DNA of 64,000 nucleotides, from positions 4,902,001-4,966,000 of the forward strand of contig NZ_CP152413.1 of NCBI RefSeq assembly GCF_038967635.1, in the 5' to 3' direction. This document shows, in pieces, positions 43,609 to 53,008 of the stretch. The notes under the pieces were generated by a model. The model had not been told where the DNA came from, ran no database searches, and was given only the letters and a program-made list of their open reading frames with translations. Position 1 is the stretch's first letter, and the number at the start of each line of letters is the position of its first letter. Source of the stretch: Bradyrhizobium sp. B124 (GTDB taxonomy: Bacteria > Pseudomonadota > Alphaproteobacteria > Rhizobiales > Xanthobacteraceae). Made by a program: the position numbers and the translations under genes.

Positions 43609-44580
43609 ATGAAGCGATTGCGGTTCAATCAACAGGAGATCGTCTTCGCCGTATTCGCCGTGCTCTTCCTGGCGTTCTCGATTTTCCTGCGCGGCTTTCT
43701 GACACCGGAGAACATGCTGACCCTGCTGCAGAACGTGGCGGTGCTCGGCATCCTCGGGCTTGCCATGGCGCTGGTCGTGATCGGGCGCGGCATCGACATC
43801 TCGCTGATCGCAGCGCTCGCGGTGCCTCCGGGGCTCGTGCTGCAGATGGTGCAAAACGGCCACTCGCTGCCGGCCTCGCTGCTCACGGCCGTGCTGCTCA
43901 CGATCGCCTTCGGCCTGGTCAACGGCTGGCTGATTGCCTACGCCGAGGTCCCTTCGCTGTTTGCGACGCTGGCGACCGGCCTGCTGCTCGCCGGCCTCGG
44001 ACAGGCCGCGCTGTTTCAGCTCGACGTCGTGCAGTGGAGCGACGGCATGCAGGGCTTCGAGCGGCTCGGACAAGGCACCATCCTCGGTATCCCGACCTCG
44101 ATCGTGATGTTTGCGATCGCCTGCGTGGTGGTCGCCTTCCTGCTGCGCCAGACGCGCTGGGGCGCCTATATCTACGCGATCGGCGACAATCCCTATGCGG
44201 CCCGCGTCACCGGCATCCCCTCGCGGCCGATCATCGTGCTGCAATATGTCGTCGCGGCCCTGATCGGCTGCTTTGCAGGCCTGGTGATGGCGGCGTCGGT
44301 CAACTCGATGCCGACCCGCGTCTTCAATTCGACCCTGATCTACGACGTCATTCTCGTCGTCGTGCTCGGCGGCATCGGCCTGTCGGGCGGCCGCGGCGGC
44401 GTGCTCAACGTCATCATCGGAACGCTGCTGATCGGCACCATGCTGAACGGCATGACCATCATGGACATCTCCTACGCCGGACAGAACCTCGTCAAGGGCG
44501 TCGTGCTGCTGCTCGCCGTCATCACCGATTCATTCCTGAATCCGCGCAACGAAGAAACGGCACAGCAGGGCGACATCTGA
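43609..44580 (+). CDS. Ribose-type (RbsC-like) ABC transporter permease
   Basis: A 323-residue permease of the RbsC/XylH family with about nine helices, GLAMALVVIGRGIDISLIAA and VVLGGIGLSGGRGGVLNVII. The family normally has GGIDLSVGS here; this has RGIDISLIA. First of two permeases, with a short gap after tetR and an SBP gene downstream. Confidence 0.9.
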   Translation: MKRLRFNQQEIVFAVFAVLFLAFSIFLRGFLTPENMLTLLQNVAVLGILGLAMALVVIGRGIDISLIAALAVPPGLVLQMVQNGHSLPASLLTAVLLTIAFGLVNGWLIAYAEVPSLFATLATGLLLAGLGQAALFQLDVVQWSDGMQGFERLGQGTILGIPTSIVMFAIACVVVAFLLRQTRWGAYIYAIGDNPYAARVTGIPSRPIIVLQYVVAALIGCFAGLVMAASVNSMPTRVFNSTLIYDVILVVVLGGIGLSGGRGGVLNVIIGTLLIGTMLNGMTIMDISYAGQNLVKGVVLLLAVITDSFLNPRNEETAQQGDI

Positions 44581-44621
44581 ACCAGGCTACAAAAAGATCA
44601 ATCACGACCAAGGAGGAAGCA

Positions 44622-45638
44622 ATGAAATACGCTGTCAGGACTGCCAAGGTGATCGCCGCAGCGCTCGGGCTCGCGGCCATCGCCGCCCCGGCTCTGGCCC
44701 AGCAGGGCCTCGACGAGCCGTTCCAGAAGCCGTTCAAGGAGGCCCTTGCCGGCAAGACGGTGGCCTACGTTCCGGTCGCCATGAACTTCGACCTCACCGA
44801 AGGCTGGTATGCCGGCATGAAGAAGGAGCTCGAGCCGCTCGGCGTCAAGTTCGAGATCCGCGATCCCAACTGGAACACCAATGCCGGCGCGCAGGCGGTG
44901 ACCTCACTGATCTCGGAGAAGCCGGCCGTGATGGTGATCCACAATCCGGACGTACAGACCTACGCCAAGCTGCTGCAGCGCGCCGAGAACGAAGGCATCT
45001 ACGTCATCCAGATCAACATGGGATCGGCCTATCGCTCTTCGGCCTTTGTCGGCGCCAACTGGATCGAGATCGGCGAGAAGGACGCTGAAGCCGTGGTCAA
45101 GGCGTGCCAGGGCAAGTCGAACAAGATCGCCATCGTGCAGGGCGCGCTCTCGGCCGCCGCCAGCGCCTACACGCTCAAGGGCGTCGAGAACGTGCTCGCC
45201 AAGCATCCGGAGATCAAGGTGGTCTCGAGCCAGGCCGCGGACTGGGATGCGGCAAAGGCCAAGGCGATCACCCAGACAGTGCTGAAGCAGAATCCCGATC
45301 TCTGCGGCATCGTCGGCTTCTGGGACGGCATGGACATCGGCACCGCGGCCGCGGTGAAGGAAGCCGGCCTGACCGGCAAGGTGTTCGTCGCCACCTCCGG
45401 CGGCGGTGAGCGCAAGGGCGCCTGCGAGCTCGTGAAGTCCGGCGCCTTCGATCTCAACCTGAGCTACGACGTGCCGACCCAGGCCGCGCAGATGGCAGGC
45501 ACCATCAAATGGCTGCTGTCGTCCGGCGCCAAGGCCGGCTCGATCAAGGGTTCGGAATACACGACCCTGATTCCGATCACCAAGGAGAACGCCGACAGCC
45601 AGACCGCGTGCTGGAATCTCAGTGACCTGAAGAAATAG
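44622..45638 (+). CDS. Periplasmic sugar-binding protein (RbsB-like)
   Basis: A 338-residue protein: signal peptide (IAAALGLAAIAAPALAQ) then a peripl_BP_4 fold (KTVAYVPVAMNFDLTEGWYA, IVQGALSAAASAYTLKGVEN, GIVGFWDGMDIGTAAAVKEA). ATG 44622 has AGGAGG at ideal spacing. It should capture a small sugar or polyol-like compound; the ligand is unknown. Confidence 0.9.
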   Translation: MKYAVRTAKVIAAALGLAAIAAPALAQQGLDEPFQKPFKEALAGKTVAYVPVAMNFDLTEGWYAGMKKELEPLGVKFEIRDPNWNTNAGAQAVTSLISEKPAVMVIHNPDVQTYAKLLQRAENEGIYVIQINMGSAYRSSAFVGANWIEIGEKDAEAVVKACQGKSNKIAIVQGALSAAASAYTLKGVENVLAKHPEIKVVSSQAADWDAAKAKAITQTVLKQNPDLCGIVGFWDGMDIGTAAAVKEAGLTGKVFVATSGGGERKGACELVKSGAFDLNLSYDVPTQAAQMAGTIKWLLSSGAKAGSIKGSEYTTLIPITKENADSQTACWNLSDLKK

Positions 45639-45716
45639 CCCGGCCACGTCCGCTTGACGTCCCGGGTGCACCCCGCCCCGGGACGTCGATCTCCCGAAAT
45701 CCAACGCCCTGCTGGA

Positions 45717-47840
45717 ATGCCGATGCGCGATACCCTGACGAGCCTGCGTTACCGCTATTGGCCGGATCATCTCCTCGGCGAGATCCTGTCCAAGCGTTGG
45801 ACCGAGACCGCTATTCCGGTGATCCTGCTCTTGATCGTCGGCTTCGCGCTCAGCCGCTCCATCGATCACTTCCTCTCGCCGGCGAGCCTTGCCGACACCG
45901 CGCGGCAGGCCGGCGAGATCGGCTTCATCGGGCTCGGCATGGCGCTGGTCGTCATCGTCGGCGGCATCGATCTGTCGGTCGGCTCGATCTTCGCGCTGAC
46001 GGATTTCTGCGCGCTCTATCTGCTCGACGTGCTGAACTGGCCGGTGCCTGCGGTGGTGGTCGCCACCCTCGCCTGCGGTGCGCTTCTCGGCGCCGTCAAC
46101 GGCGTGCTGATCGGCTACTTGAGGCTGCGCGCCTTCATCACCACGCTGATCACCTTGATCATTTACCGGTCGGCGTTCGACCTCCTGATCCAGCGCTACT
46201 CCAATTCAATCGCCGCGGCCTTCCCCGACATCCCGTCCTGGAATTTCATCGGCGGCGGCGACGTGTTCGGCATTCCGAGCGTCGCTTTGGTCTACATCGC
46301 GATCGCGATCTTCGGCCATATCTTCATGACGCGGCTGCGCCCGGGCTGGCACATCACCGCGATCGGCGGCTCGCGCCGTTCGGCCTACAATTCCGGCATT
46401 CCGGTTCGCCGCACCATCGCGCTGTGCTATGTCGCGAGCGGCGTGCTGACCAGCATCGCTGCGCTGTTCTTCGCAGCCAGGCTCGGCACCGTCGGCGGCG
46501 ACATCGGCGTCGGCCTCGAGGTGATCGTGCTGACCGCGACCGTGCTCGGCGGCATCACGCTTGGCGGCGGCAAGGGCTCGGTCGCCAAATCGCTGGTCGG
46601 CGTGCTGATCGTGCTCTTGATCACCAACGGCCTGACCACGCTCAATGCGCGCGGCGGCATCAACCGCATGGCGCTCGCAGGCATCCTGCTGGTCGCCGCG
46701 ATGGTCGACATCCGCTGGCAGAAGAACCGCACCCGCATCATCAGCAAGGTCTATGTCGCGCCGACCTATCACGCGTTGCCGCCGCCCCCGGCCACCGAGA
46801 TCGGCCAGGGCGGCCCGTTCGAGCAGAACGACAAGCTGCGCGATGTGGAACTGATCGGTCTCGGCCGCATCGAGGCGCCGGAGGACGTGATCCTCGATCG
46901 CAACAACAACCTCTACGCCGGCTCGCGCCATGGCGACATCATGCGCTTCTTCGCGCCCGACTATCAGCGCATGGAAGTGTTCGCCCATATCGGCGGCCAG
47001 CCGCTCGGCATGGCGTTCGACCGGCAGGACAATCTCTATGTCTGCATCGGCGGCATGGGCCTGTACCGGATCACGCCCGACGGCACCGTGGAAAAGGCGA
47101 CCGACGAGACCAACCGCAGCATGCATTCGGTGAACGACGACAGCCGGCTGCGGCTCGCCGACGACCTCGACATCACCGATGACGGCCTGATCTTCTTCTC
47201 GGAAGCCACCGTGCGCTACGAGATGGACGAATGGCCGATCGACGGCCTCGAGGCCCGCGGCAACGGCCGCATCATCTGCTACGACACCAAGACCGGCGCG
47301 ACGCATACGGCGCTGCGCGGCCTCAAATTCCCCAACGGCATCTGTGTCGCCAGCGATGGCCAGTCGATCCTGTTCGCTGAAACCTTCGGCTGCTCGATCA
47401 AGCGGCTGTGGTTCGCGGGGCCGAAGAAGGGCCAGGTCGAGGTGGTGATGGACAATCTGCCGGGCTACCCCGACAACATCAACCTCGCCTCCGACGGCAA
47501 TTACTGGCTGGCGCTGGTCGGCATGCGTAGCCCCTCGCTCGACCTCGCCTGGAAGATGCCGGGCTTCCGCCGCCGCATGGCCAAACGCGTCCCGGTCGAC
47601 GAATGGCTGTTCCCGAACATCAACACCGGCTGCGTCGTCAAATTCAACGAGCAGGGCAAGATCCTCGAATCGTTCTGGGACCTGCGTGGCGAGAACCACC
47701 CGATGATCACCTCGATGCGCGAGCATCGCGGCTATCTCTATCTCGGCGGCATCATGAACAACCGGATCGGCCGCTACAAGCTCGACAATGCCGACCCGAA
47801 CTATGTGCAGTATGACAAGCGCTGGGGGAAGCTGTCGTGA
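45717..47840 (+). CDS. ABC permease fused to an SMP-30/strictosidine-synthase-like propeller
   Basis: A 707-residue fusion. Residues ~1-345 are a RbsC-type permease (GLGMALVVIVGGIDLSVGSI; TVLGGITLGGGKGSVAKSLV). From ~375 onward lies a six-bladed propeller (GRIEAPEDVILDRNNNLYAG, GLKFPNGICVASDGQSILFA, NLPGYPDNINLASDGNYWLA) of the SMP-30/strictosidine synthase type. The frame is continuous with no stop or internal ribosome site. The start may also be ATG 45723. The propeller follows the last TM and could lie on the cytoplasmic face, where it may act on the substrate just imported. Confidence 0.87.
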   Translation: MPMRDTLTSLRYRYWPDHLLGEILSKRWTETAIPVILLLIVGFALSRSIDHFLSPASLADTARQAGEIGFIGLGMALVVIVGGIDLSVGSIFALTDFCALYLLDVLNWPVPAVVVATLACGALLGAVNGVLIGYLRLRAFITTLITLIIYRSAFDLLIQRYSNSIAAAFPDIPSWNFIGGGDVFGIPSVALVYIAIAIFGHIFMTRLRPGWHITAIGGSRRSAYNSGIPVRRTIALCYVASGVLTSIAALFFAARLGTVGGDIGVGLEVIVLTATVLGGITLGGGKGSVAKSLVGVLIVLLITNGLTTLNARGGINRMALAGILLVAAMVDIRWQKNRTRIISKVYVAPTYHALPPPPATEIGQGGPFEQNDKLRDVELIGLGRIEAPEDVILDRNNNLYAGSRHGDIMRFFAPDYQRMEVFAHIGGQPLGMAFDRQDNLYVCIGGMGLYRITPDGTVEKATDETNRSMHSVNDDSRLRLADDLDITDDGLIFFSEATVRYEMDEWPIDGLEARGNGRIICYDTKTGATHTALRGLKFPNGICVASDGQSILFAETFGCSIKRLWFAGPKKGQVEVVMDNLPGYPDNINLASDGNYWLALVGMRSPSLDLAWKMPGFRRRMAKRVPVDEWLFPNINTGCVVKFNEQGKILESFWDLRGENHPMITSMREHRGYLYLGGIMNNRIGRYKLDNADPNYVQYDKRWGKLS

Positions 47841-48934
47841 TTGCGGCCGTCAGGGAATTCGCCAACCGCTTCCTCGGCCGCGGCGAGGCCACCATCACCG
47901 TGCCGTCGTTCGACGGCGCGCTCAAGCCGAACCAGAAACTGGAGGCGGCGACCACCTTGCTGGAATGCGAGGCGCCCGAGGATCTCGCAACCGACGGCCG
48001 CAACCTTTATGTCGCCGACGGCCGCCGCCTGCTGCGCCTCGACGGCAGCGCCGCGACCGAGCTGCGCAGCTTCGAGCAGCCGATTTCCGCACTCTGTATG
48101 CTCGCCGACGGCGGCATCGCGGTCGCGCTCGGCGGCCGCGAGGTGCGCCTCTACGCCAATCCCTCATCGGGGGAGCCGAGCGTGACGTTCAGCGACGCCG
48201 CCTTCAATGCGATCAATGCGCTGACGCTGGCGGACGACGGAGCCTTGATCGCGACCGACGGCTCGACAACTTGCGGCGTCGACGATTGGGCGCGCGACCT
48301 GATGGAGATCAACCGGAGCGGCCGCGTGTTCCGGCTCGATCCCAGGAACCGATCGGTGAAGCCGCTGGCCTCGAAGCTCGGCTACGCTTTCGGCGCCTGT
48401 GCGCGCGGCGATGGCGTGCTGGTCAGCGAGAGCTGGCGGCATCGTCTCGTGCTTGTTGCGGATGGCAGGCCGCCGCAGATCGTGCTCGGCCACCTGCCGG
48501 TCTATCCGTCGCGGCTGTCGAAGGCTGCCGGCGGCGGCTATTGGCTCACGGCGTTCACCGCACGCACCCAGCTGATCGAATTCGTGCTGCGCGAGCCGGG
48601 CTACCGGCGCCGCATGATGGCCGAGATCGAGCCGGCCTATTGGGTGGCGCCGCGGCTGCGCTCGGGCTTCTCGTTCAAGGAGCCGATGCAGGGCGCGCAC
48701 ATCAAGACGATGGGCGTCATCAAGCCGTGGGCGCCGCCGCGCTCCTACGGCCTCGTGATCCGGCTGGGCGAAGACGGCAAGCCGCTCTATTCGCTGCATA
48801 GCCGGGTCGACGGCATCAATCACGGCGTCGTCGCGGCACTCGAGCTGGGCAGCGACCTTGTGCTGATCGCCAAGGGACCGGGCCGCGTGCTGAAACTGCC
48901 CCTCGCCGGGCTTGCCGAGGAGGTCGGCTCATGA
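47837..48934 (+). CDS. SMP-30/strictosidine-synthase-like protein
   Basis: A 365-residue propeller homologous to the fusion's C-terminus: CEAPEDLATDGRNLYVADGR parallels its APEDVILDRNNNLYAG, and EPGYRRRMMAEIEPAYW parallels its GFRRRMAKRVPVDEW. GTG start overlaps the fusion's stop (GTGA) and its end overlaps the ATPase gene. There is no signal peptide, so it is likely cytoplasmic. Predicted lactonase or hydrolase; metal ligands were not assigned. Confidence 0.8.
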   Translation: MIAAVREFANRFLGRGEATITVPSFDGALKPNQKLEAATTLLECEAPEDLATDGRNLYVADGRRLLRLDGSAATELRSFEQPISALCMLADGGIAVALGGREVRLYANPSSGEPSVTFSDAAFNAINALTLADDGALIATDGSTTCGVDDWARDLMEINRSGRVFRLDPRNRSVKPLASKLGYAFGACARGDGVLVSESWRHRLVLVADGRPPQIVLGHLPVYPSRLSKAAGGGYWLTAFTARTQLIEFVLREPGYRRRMMAEIEPAYWVAPRLRSGFSFKEPMQGAHIKTMGVIKPWAPPRSYGLVIRLGEDGKPLYSLHSRVDGINHGVVAALELGSDLVLIAKGPGRVLKLPLAGLAEEVGS

Positions 48935-50427
48935 GCGACACCGTGCTGTCCCTGCGCAAGGCCACCAAGCTCTACGCCGGCGTGCCCGCCATCGAGGGCG
49001 TCGACTTCGAGCTTCGCCGCGGCGAGATCCACGCACTGGTCGGCGAGAACGGCGCCGGCAAGTCGACCCTGACCAAGGTGATGGCCGGCGTCGTGACATT
49101 GACCTCGGGCAGCATGACGGTCGACGGCTCTGACGTCGCGCCGCGCACGCCGCTCGAGGCCCGTAATCTCGGGATCGCCATGGTGTTCCAGGAGAACAGC
49201 CTGGTGCCGACCATGACCGTGGCGCAGAACCTGTTTCTCGGGCAGGAGAAGTTCTACAACCGGCTGCGCGGCATCTACATCGCCGCCCAGCAATTCTTGC
49301 AGTCGCTGAATTTCGACGTGACGCCGACCGCGACCGTGAGCGGACTCGGCGCGGCCAAGAAGCAGATGGTGGAGATCGCGCGTGCGGTCTTGCACAAGGC
49401 CAAGGTCATCATCTTCGACGAGCCGACCGCGTCGCTGACGCCGGAAGAGAAGAAGTATTTCTTCGACCTCGTCCGTGACCTCAAGAAACGCGGCGTCTCG
49501 ATCATCTTCATCTCGCACGCGCTGGAAGAAGCCTTGCTGCTCGCCGACCGGATCACCGTGCTGCGCGACGGCAAGCATGTCATAACCGACGATGCGGCGA
49601 AATTCGATCGCGCCGCGATCGTGCAGGCGATGGTCGGACGCGACCTCTCCAACACGCTGTATGGCGCCAGGAAGGCCAGCGTGCGACCTGCCGGGGCGCG
49701 CGTGCTCACGGTGCAGAACCTCAAGATGGCGCCGATGGTGAAGAACAATTCGCTGTCGGTGTTCGCCGGGCAGATCACCGGCGTGTTCGGCCTGGTCGGC
49801 GCGGGCCGCACCGAAACCTTCAAGATCGTATCCGGCGTGTTGAAGCGCGACTTCTTCCATGGCGGCGAGATCCTGCTGCATGACAAGCCGGTGCGCTATC
49901 GCGTCCCGGCACCGGCAGTGAAGGCCGGCATCGCCTATGTGACCGAGGATCGCAAGGTCGAGGGCTTCTTCGAGACCGCCTCGATCGCCCGCAACATCTA
50001 TCTCGGTCTGCTCTCGAAATTCCCCGCGGGCCGAATGATGCTGTCGCGGCGCGAGACCAACACGGTGGGCAAGACCTGGACCCAGCGGCTGAAGGTCCGC
50101 GCCATTGGCGACGAGGCCAAGGTGGTCGAGCTTTCAGGCGGCAACCAGCAGAAAGTGGTGATCGCCAAGTCGCTGGTGCAGGAGCCCGAGCTGATCATCT
50201 TCGACGAGCCGACCCGCGGCGTCGACGTCGGCGCCATTGTCGAGATCCACGAGCTGATCAACCAGCTCGCTGACGAAGGCAAGGCGGTGGTGGTGATCTC
50301 ATCCTATTTGCCCGAGATCATGGCCCTCTCCGACCGCATCCTGGTCTCGCGCCAGGGCAAGGTGGTCGAGGAATTCTCCGCGGTCGAGGCCACCGAGGAG
50401 AAGATCATGTATGCGGCGATCCATTGA
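48931..50427 (+). CDS. Sugar ABC transporter ATP-binding protein (RbsA-like)
   Basis: A 498-residue protein with two ABC domains: Walker A GENGAGKST and Walker B VIIFDEPTAS in the first; LSGGNQQK signature and LIIFDEPTRG in the second. The first signature is VSGLGAAKKQ, the degenerate form usual in this family, and the second P-loop is GLVGAGRTET, also usual. ATGA overlap with the preceding gene. It powers the two permeases. Confidence 0.92.
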   Translation: MSDTVLSLRKATKLYAGVPAIEGVDFELRRGEIHALVGENGAGKSTLTKVMAGVVTLTSGSMTVDGSDVAPRTPLEARNLGIAMVFQENSLVPTMTVAQNLFLGQEKFYNRLRGIYIAAQQFLQSLNFDVTPTATVSGLGAAKKQMVEIARAVLHKAKVIIFDEPTASLTPEEKKYFFDLVRDLKKRGVSIIFISHALEEALLLADRITVLRDGKHVITDDAAKFDRAAIVQAMVGRDLSNTLYGARKASVRPAGARVLTVQNLKMAPMVKNNSLSVFAGQITGVFGLVGAGRTETFKIVSGVLKRDFFHGGEILLHDKPVRYRVPAPAVKAGIAYVTEDRKVEGFFETASIARNIYLGLLSKFPAGRMMLSRRETNTVGKTWTQRLKVRAIGDEAKVVELSGGNQQKVVIAKSLVQEPELIIFDEPTRGVDVGAIVEIHELINQLADEGKAVVVISSYLPEIMALSDRILVSRQGKVVEEFSAVEATEEKIMYAAIH

Positions 50428-50445
50428 CGCCGCTTTGCGCATGCG

Positions 50446-50577
50446 TCACGGCCGGCTCGCCACGCCATGCCGGAACACGATCGCACGGCCAAACATGATC
50501 ATCGGGCGCTCGACCAGCCGGTAGACCAGCCAGGATACCAGCAAGGTGAGGATGCGGATAAACGCGCCGGAGGCTGC
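50446..50577 (-). pseudogene. C-terminal remnant of an acyltransferase-3 (OafA-like) gene
   Basis: The last ~45 codons before a stop at 50446 encode a hydrophobic helix with YRLVERP, the characteristic C-terminal motif of membrane acyltransferase-3 proteins (LVSWLVYRLVERPMIMFGRA). The full family is about 350-400 residues; the rest is missing and the frame runs into a terminator hairpin upstream. It is best read as a decayed fragment. Confidence 0.6.
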
Positions 50578-50593
50578 CGTTGCCTCACATATG

Positions 50594-50620
50594 AAAAAGC
50601 CCGCGACGTTGTCGCGGGCC
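50594..50620 (-). terminator. Rho-independent terminator on the minus strand
   Basis: Perfect 9-bp stem GCCCGCGAC/GTCGCGGGC (50599-50607 and 50611-50619) with a GTT loop, followed in minus-strand direction by a run of five T. It terminates the small gene at 50647-50913. Confidence 0.85.
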
Positions 50621-50646
50621 TTCCGGAGTTGGACCACCTATGCCGG

Positions 50647-50913
50647 TCAGTGCAACGCGCGGTCCGTCCGGACAGAAGCGCGCGCGGTCGTGATCTTGCT
50701 TCGCGGTGTCAGAACATTGAGCTGATGCGGGGTGGCCGACGTCGCGGCTACCGGCGCCTGCTCGTGGACATTGGCGGCGCCAAGCACACCAGCCTGCACC
50801 GGCGAGATCGGCAGGCCCGCGGCTTCGAAAGTCGGACGCTCCGCAGCGGATGCGACCGTCGCGCTCGCGATTGCGAGGGTGGCGGCTACGACGGACAGAG
50901 AAATCTTGGTCAC
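50647..50913 (-). CDS. Small exported hypothetical protein
   Basis: An 88-residue protein with a signal peptide (MTKISLSVVAATLAIASATV then ASAAERP). GTG 50913 has GAGGAG at good spacing. The mature part has no Cys and no known domain (Ala/Val/Thr-rich). A terminator follows, so the gene is monocistronic. Confidence 0.68.
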   Translation of the reverse strand: MTKISLSVVAATLAIASATVASAAERPTFEAAGLPISPVQAGVLGAANVHEQAPVAATSATPHQLNVLTPRSKITTARASVRTDRALH

Positions 50914-51106
50914 TTGGTGGCTCCTCGATGGGACTCGAGCAGCACAGGTAGACGCATTTTGTTGCAATGCAATAAAATCATACTGCGTCGCACAAGTATT
51001 TGATCATCGCGACAAGCCCGGCGCCGGCGGTCAACGGCGTCGCTCTCGCTCCGGCCATGAGCGAGCGCGGCAAGCGACGCGAAACTTCAATGAAAACAAA
51101 GGCAAA

Positions 51107-51183
51107 TGGCGCGCCCGGAACGATTCGAACGTCCGACCCTCAGATTCGTAGTCTGATGCTCTATCCAGCTGAGCTACGGGCGC
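51107..51183 (-). tRNA. tRNA-Arg (anticodon ACG)
   Basis: On the minus strand a complete cloverleaf: acceptor GCGCCCG (51183-51177) with CGGGCGC, D-arm AGCTCAGCTGGATAGAGC, anticodon stem TCAGA/TCTGA with loop CTACGAA (anticodon ACG), T-arm GGACG-TTCGAAT-CGTTC, discriminator G and encoded CCA. ACG arginine tRNAs usually have A34 deaminated to inosine by TadA. Confidence 0.95.
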
Positions 51184-51335
51184 ATTTTCGCAGGTGGGCT
51201 TAAGCCCGCACGGCCCCGGGAGCCCCGGAGCGTCGCGAAAGAGCGCTCTAGCTACAGGCTCCCGGTCCGGTTGGCAAGGTCTGGAAGCGCCAATTTCGGC
51301 CGAGGTTTTAGCCGCGCTGGGTTACCGGAATGGCC

Positions 51336-52814
51336 TCAGGCCCTCGCCCGCTCACTGCGGACCGACAGCAGTTCCACCGGGCGATCCGGGATCGATATCT
51401 GGAACGTGGCGCCGATGGTGCCCTCGACCAGATGGATATGGCCGCCATGGGCGCGGATCAGCTCGGCGGCAATCGCAAGGCCCAGCCCGCTGCCGCCGGG
51501 GCGGCCGGAGGTCTGGAACGCCTCGAACAGATGCTCGCGCGCCTTGGCCGGAACACCGGGGCCGGTGTCGGAGACCTCCAGGATCGCAACCGTACCCTCA
51601 CGGCGGCCGGTGATTCGGATCTGCTGGGCACCGCCATCGCTGTCCTGCCGGCTTTCCAGCGCCTGGGCCGCGTTACGCACCAGGTTGAGCAGCACGCGGA
51701 ACAACTGATCCGGATCGGCGTCGATGGTGAGGCCGCGCTCGATTGCACTGATCCAGGTGATCGAGACATCGGTCGCAAGCCCGGCAGACTCGCGCACCTC
51801 GGCCACCGCAGGCTCCACCATGATGACGCGGCGGTCGGGCGCCGCCTCCTGCGCGCGGCCATAGGACAAGGTCGACTGGCAGAAGGCGATGGCGCGCTCC
51901 AGCGAGCGCAGCAGTTTCGGCGCGAAGCGCTGCACCCGCGGATCGGGCACGCTGGCGAGCTGGTCCGATAGCAGTTGCGAGGACGCCAGCAGGTTGCGCA
52001 GGTCGTGATTGATCTTGGAGACGGCGAGCCCGAGCGCGGCAAGCCGGCTCTTCTGATGCAGCATCGAGACGAGGTCGCGCTGCATGTCCGACAGCTCGCG
52101 CTCGGCAACGCCGATCTCGTCGCCGCGCTGGCTGGGCACGATGATTCGTGCCGAACTCTCCGGATTCTCGTGGAAGCCGACCAGGCTCGCGGTCAGCCGC
52201 CGCATCGGGCGGACGAACAGATAATGCAGTGCCAGATAGACCAGGCCGGCGGTCAGGCCGGCGATCAGGAGCGCGACCACCAGAACGTTGCGCGAGAAGC
52301 GGTACATCGCCTGCCGCAGCGGTTTCTCGTCGATCACGACCTCGATGAATTGCGCCTGGCCCGGCGCGGGTCCGACCACGCGGATGGTCTGGTCACCGTG
52401 CTCGAGCATGATCTCGAAGGCATCGACGATCGCCGACCACACCGTCATGGCCCGCATGTCGACATCGTGGTCGATCGAGGCCGGCAGGTCGGCGCTGGCG
52501 AGCAGGCGGCGCTGCTGCCCGAGCTTGATGGCGACGGCGCGAGCGCCGATGCTGGTCAGTATCTGCCGGGCCAACGAATCCGGCACCAGGCCGGAGGGGG
52601 CGGCATCGAGCACCAGCGCCGCGGTGTTGGCGGCGGCCAGGCGGTCATTGAGCCGGTTCATCCGGAAGTTGGCGATGGCGGGCACGTAGATCAGGAGCCC
52701 GGCGATCATCACCAGCGGAATCGTCAGCAGCAAAAGCTTGCCCGACAGCCCGAGCCGATGGGACGGCTTGGGCCGCTGCTTCTGCGCGGTCGCCTGATCG
52801 TCAGTTAGAGCCAC
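51336..52814 (-). CDS. HAMP-domain sensor histidine kinase
   Basis: A 492-residue kinase with TM1 (about 25-45), a periplasmic sensor of ~130 residues, TM2 (about 175-198), HAMP, then a dimerisation box with His270 in SKINHDLRNLL and HATPase_c (LNLVRNAAQALES, DTGPGVPAKA, GSGLGLAIAAELIRAHGG). The sequence around the His (INHDLRN) is less common than HELRTP. No response regulator gene is adjacent, so it is an orphan here. Confidence 0.88.
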   Translation of the reverse strand: MALTDDQATAQKQRPKPSHRLGLSGKLLLLTIPLVMIAGLLIYVPAIANFRMNRLNDRLAAANTAALVLDAAPSGLVPDSLARQILTSIGARAVAIKLGQQRRLLASADLPASIDHDVDMRAMTVWSAIVDAFEIMLEHGDQTIRVVGPAPGQAQFIEVVIDEKPLRQAMYRFSRNVLVVALLIAGLTAGLVYLALHYLFVRPMRRLTASLVGFHENPESSARIIVPSQRGDEIGVAERELSDMQRDLVSMLHQKSRLAALGLAVSKINHDLRNLLASSQLLSDQLASVPDPRVQRFAPKLLRSLERAIAFCQSTLSYGRAQEAAPDRRVIMVEPAVAEVRESAGLATDVSITWISAIERGLTIDADPDQLFRVLLNLVRNAAQALESRQDSDGGAQQIRITGRREGTVAILEVSDTGPGVPAKAREHLFEAFQTSGRPGGSGLGLAIAAELIRAHGGHIHLVEGTIGATFQISIPDRPVELLSVRSERARA

Positions 52815-53008
52815 AAGATAAGGCCTTGTTGGGCTTAGGGGTCGGAGGATGCGGCCCGGCCCCCAAGCCGGTCAAATTACGGATCGCTAATGTCGGCGGT
52901 TCCCCGAACGCCCCAAAGCGCTCCTCACCGTCAAAAACCCCGCGAAAACAGTTATATTCGCCGCAATTGCGACGTTTCAAAGAAGCCTCTTTGCGACGCC
53001 CTGTGACA

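Noticed and set aside
42760..44244. Long minus-strand frame (494 codons) opposite tetR and permease
   Set aside because: His/Arg/Gly/Glu-rich antisense composition typical of high-GC codon mirrors; the plus-strand genes are clearly homologous to known families.
42894..45638. A 914-codon plus-strand frame running through tetR and the permease into the binding-protein gene
   Set aside because: Its first ~575 codons are an out-of-frame Arg/Ala/His-rich reading of tetR and the permease. The true binding-protein start at 44622 has an ideal AGGAGG and signal peptide.
46206..47726. Long minus-strand frame opposite the permease-propeller fusion
   Set aside because: Antisense of a real gene with His/Asp/Arg-rich composition and no recognisable motif.
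50594..50620. GC-rich palindrome considered as an attachment site or tRNA fragment
   Set aside because: It has a 9-bp stem, 3-nt loop and T run on the minus strand, the form of an ordinary terminator, and no cloverleaf.
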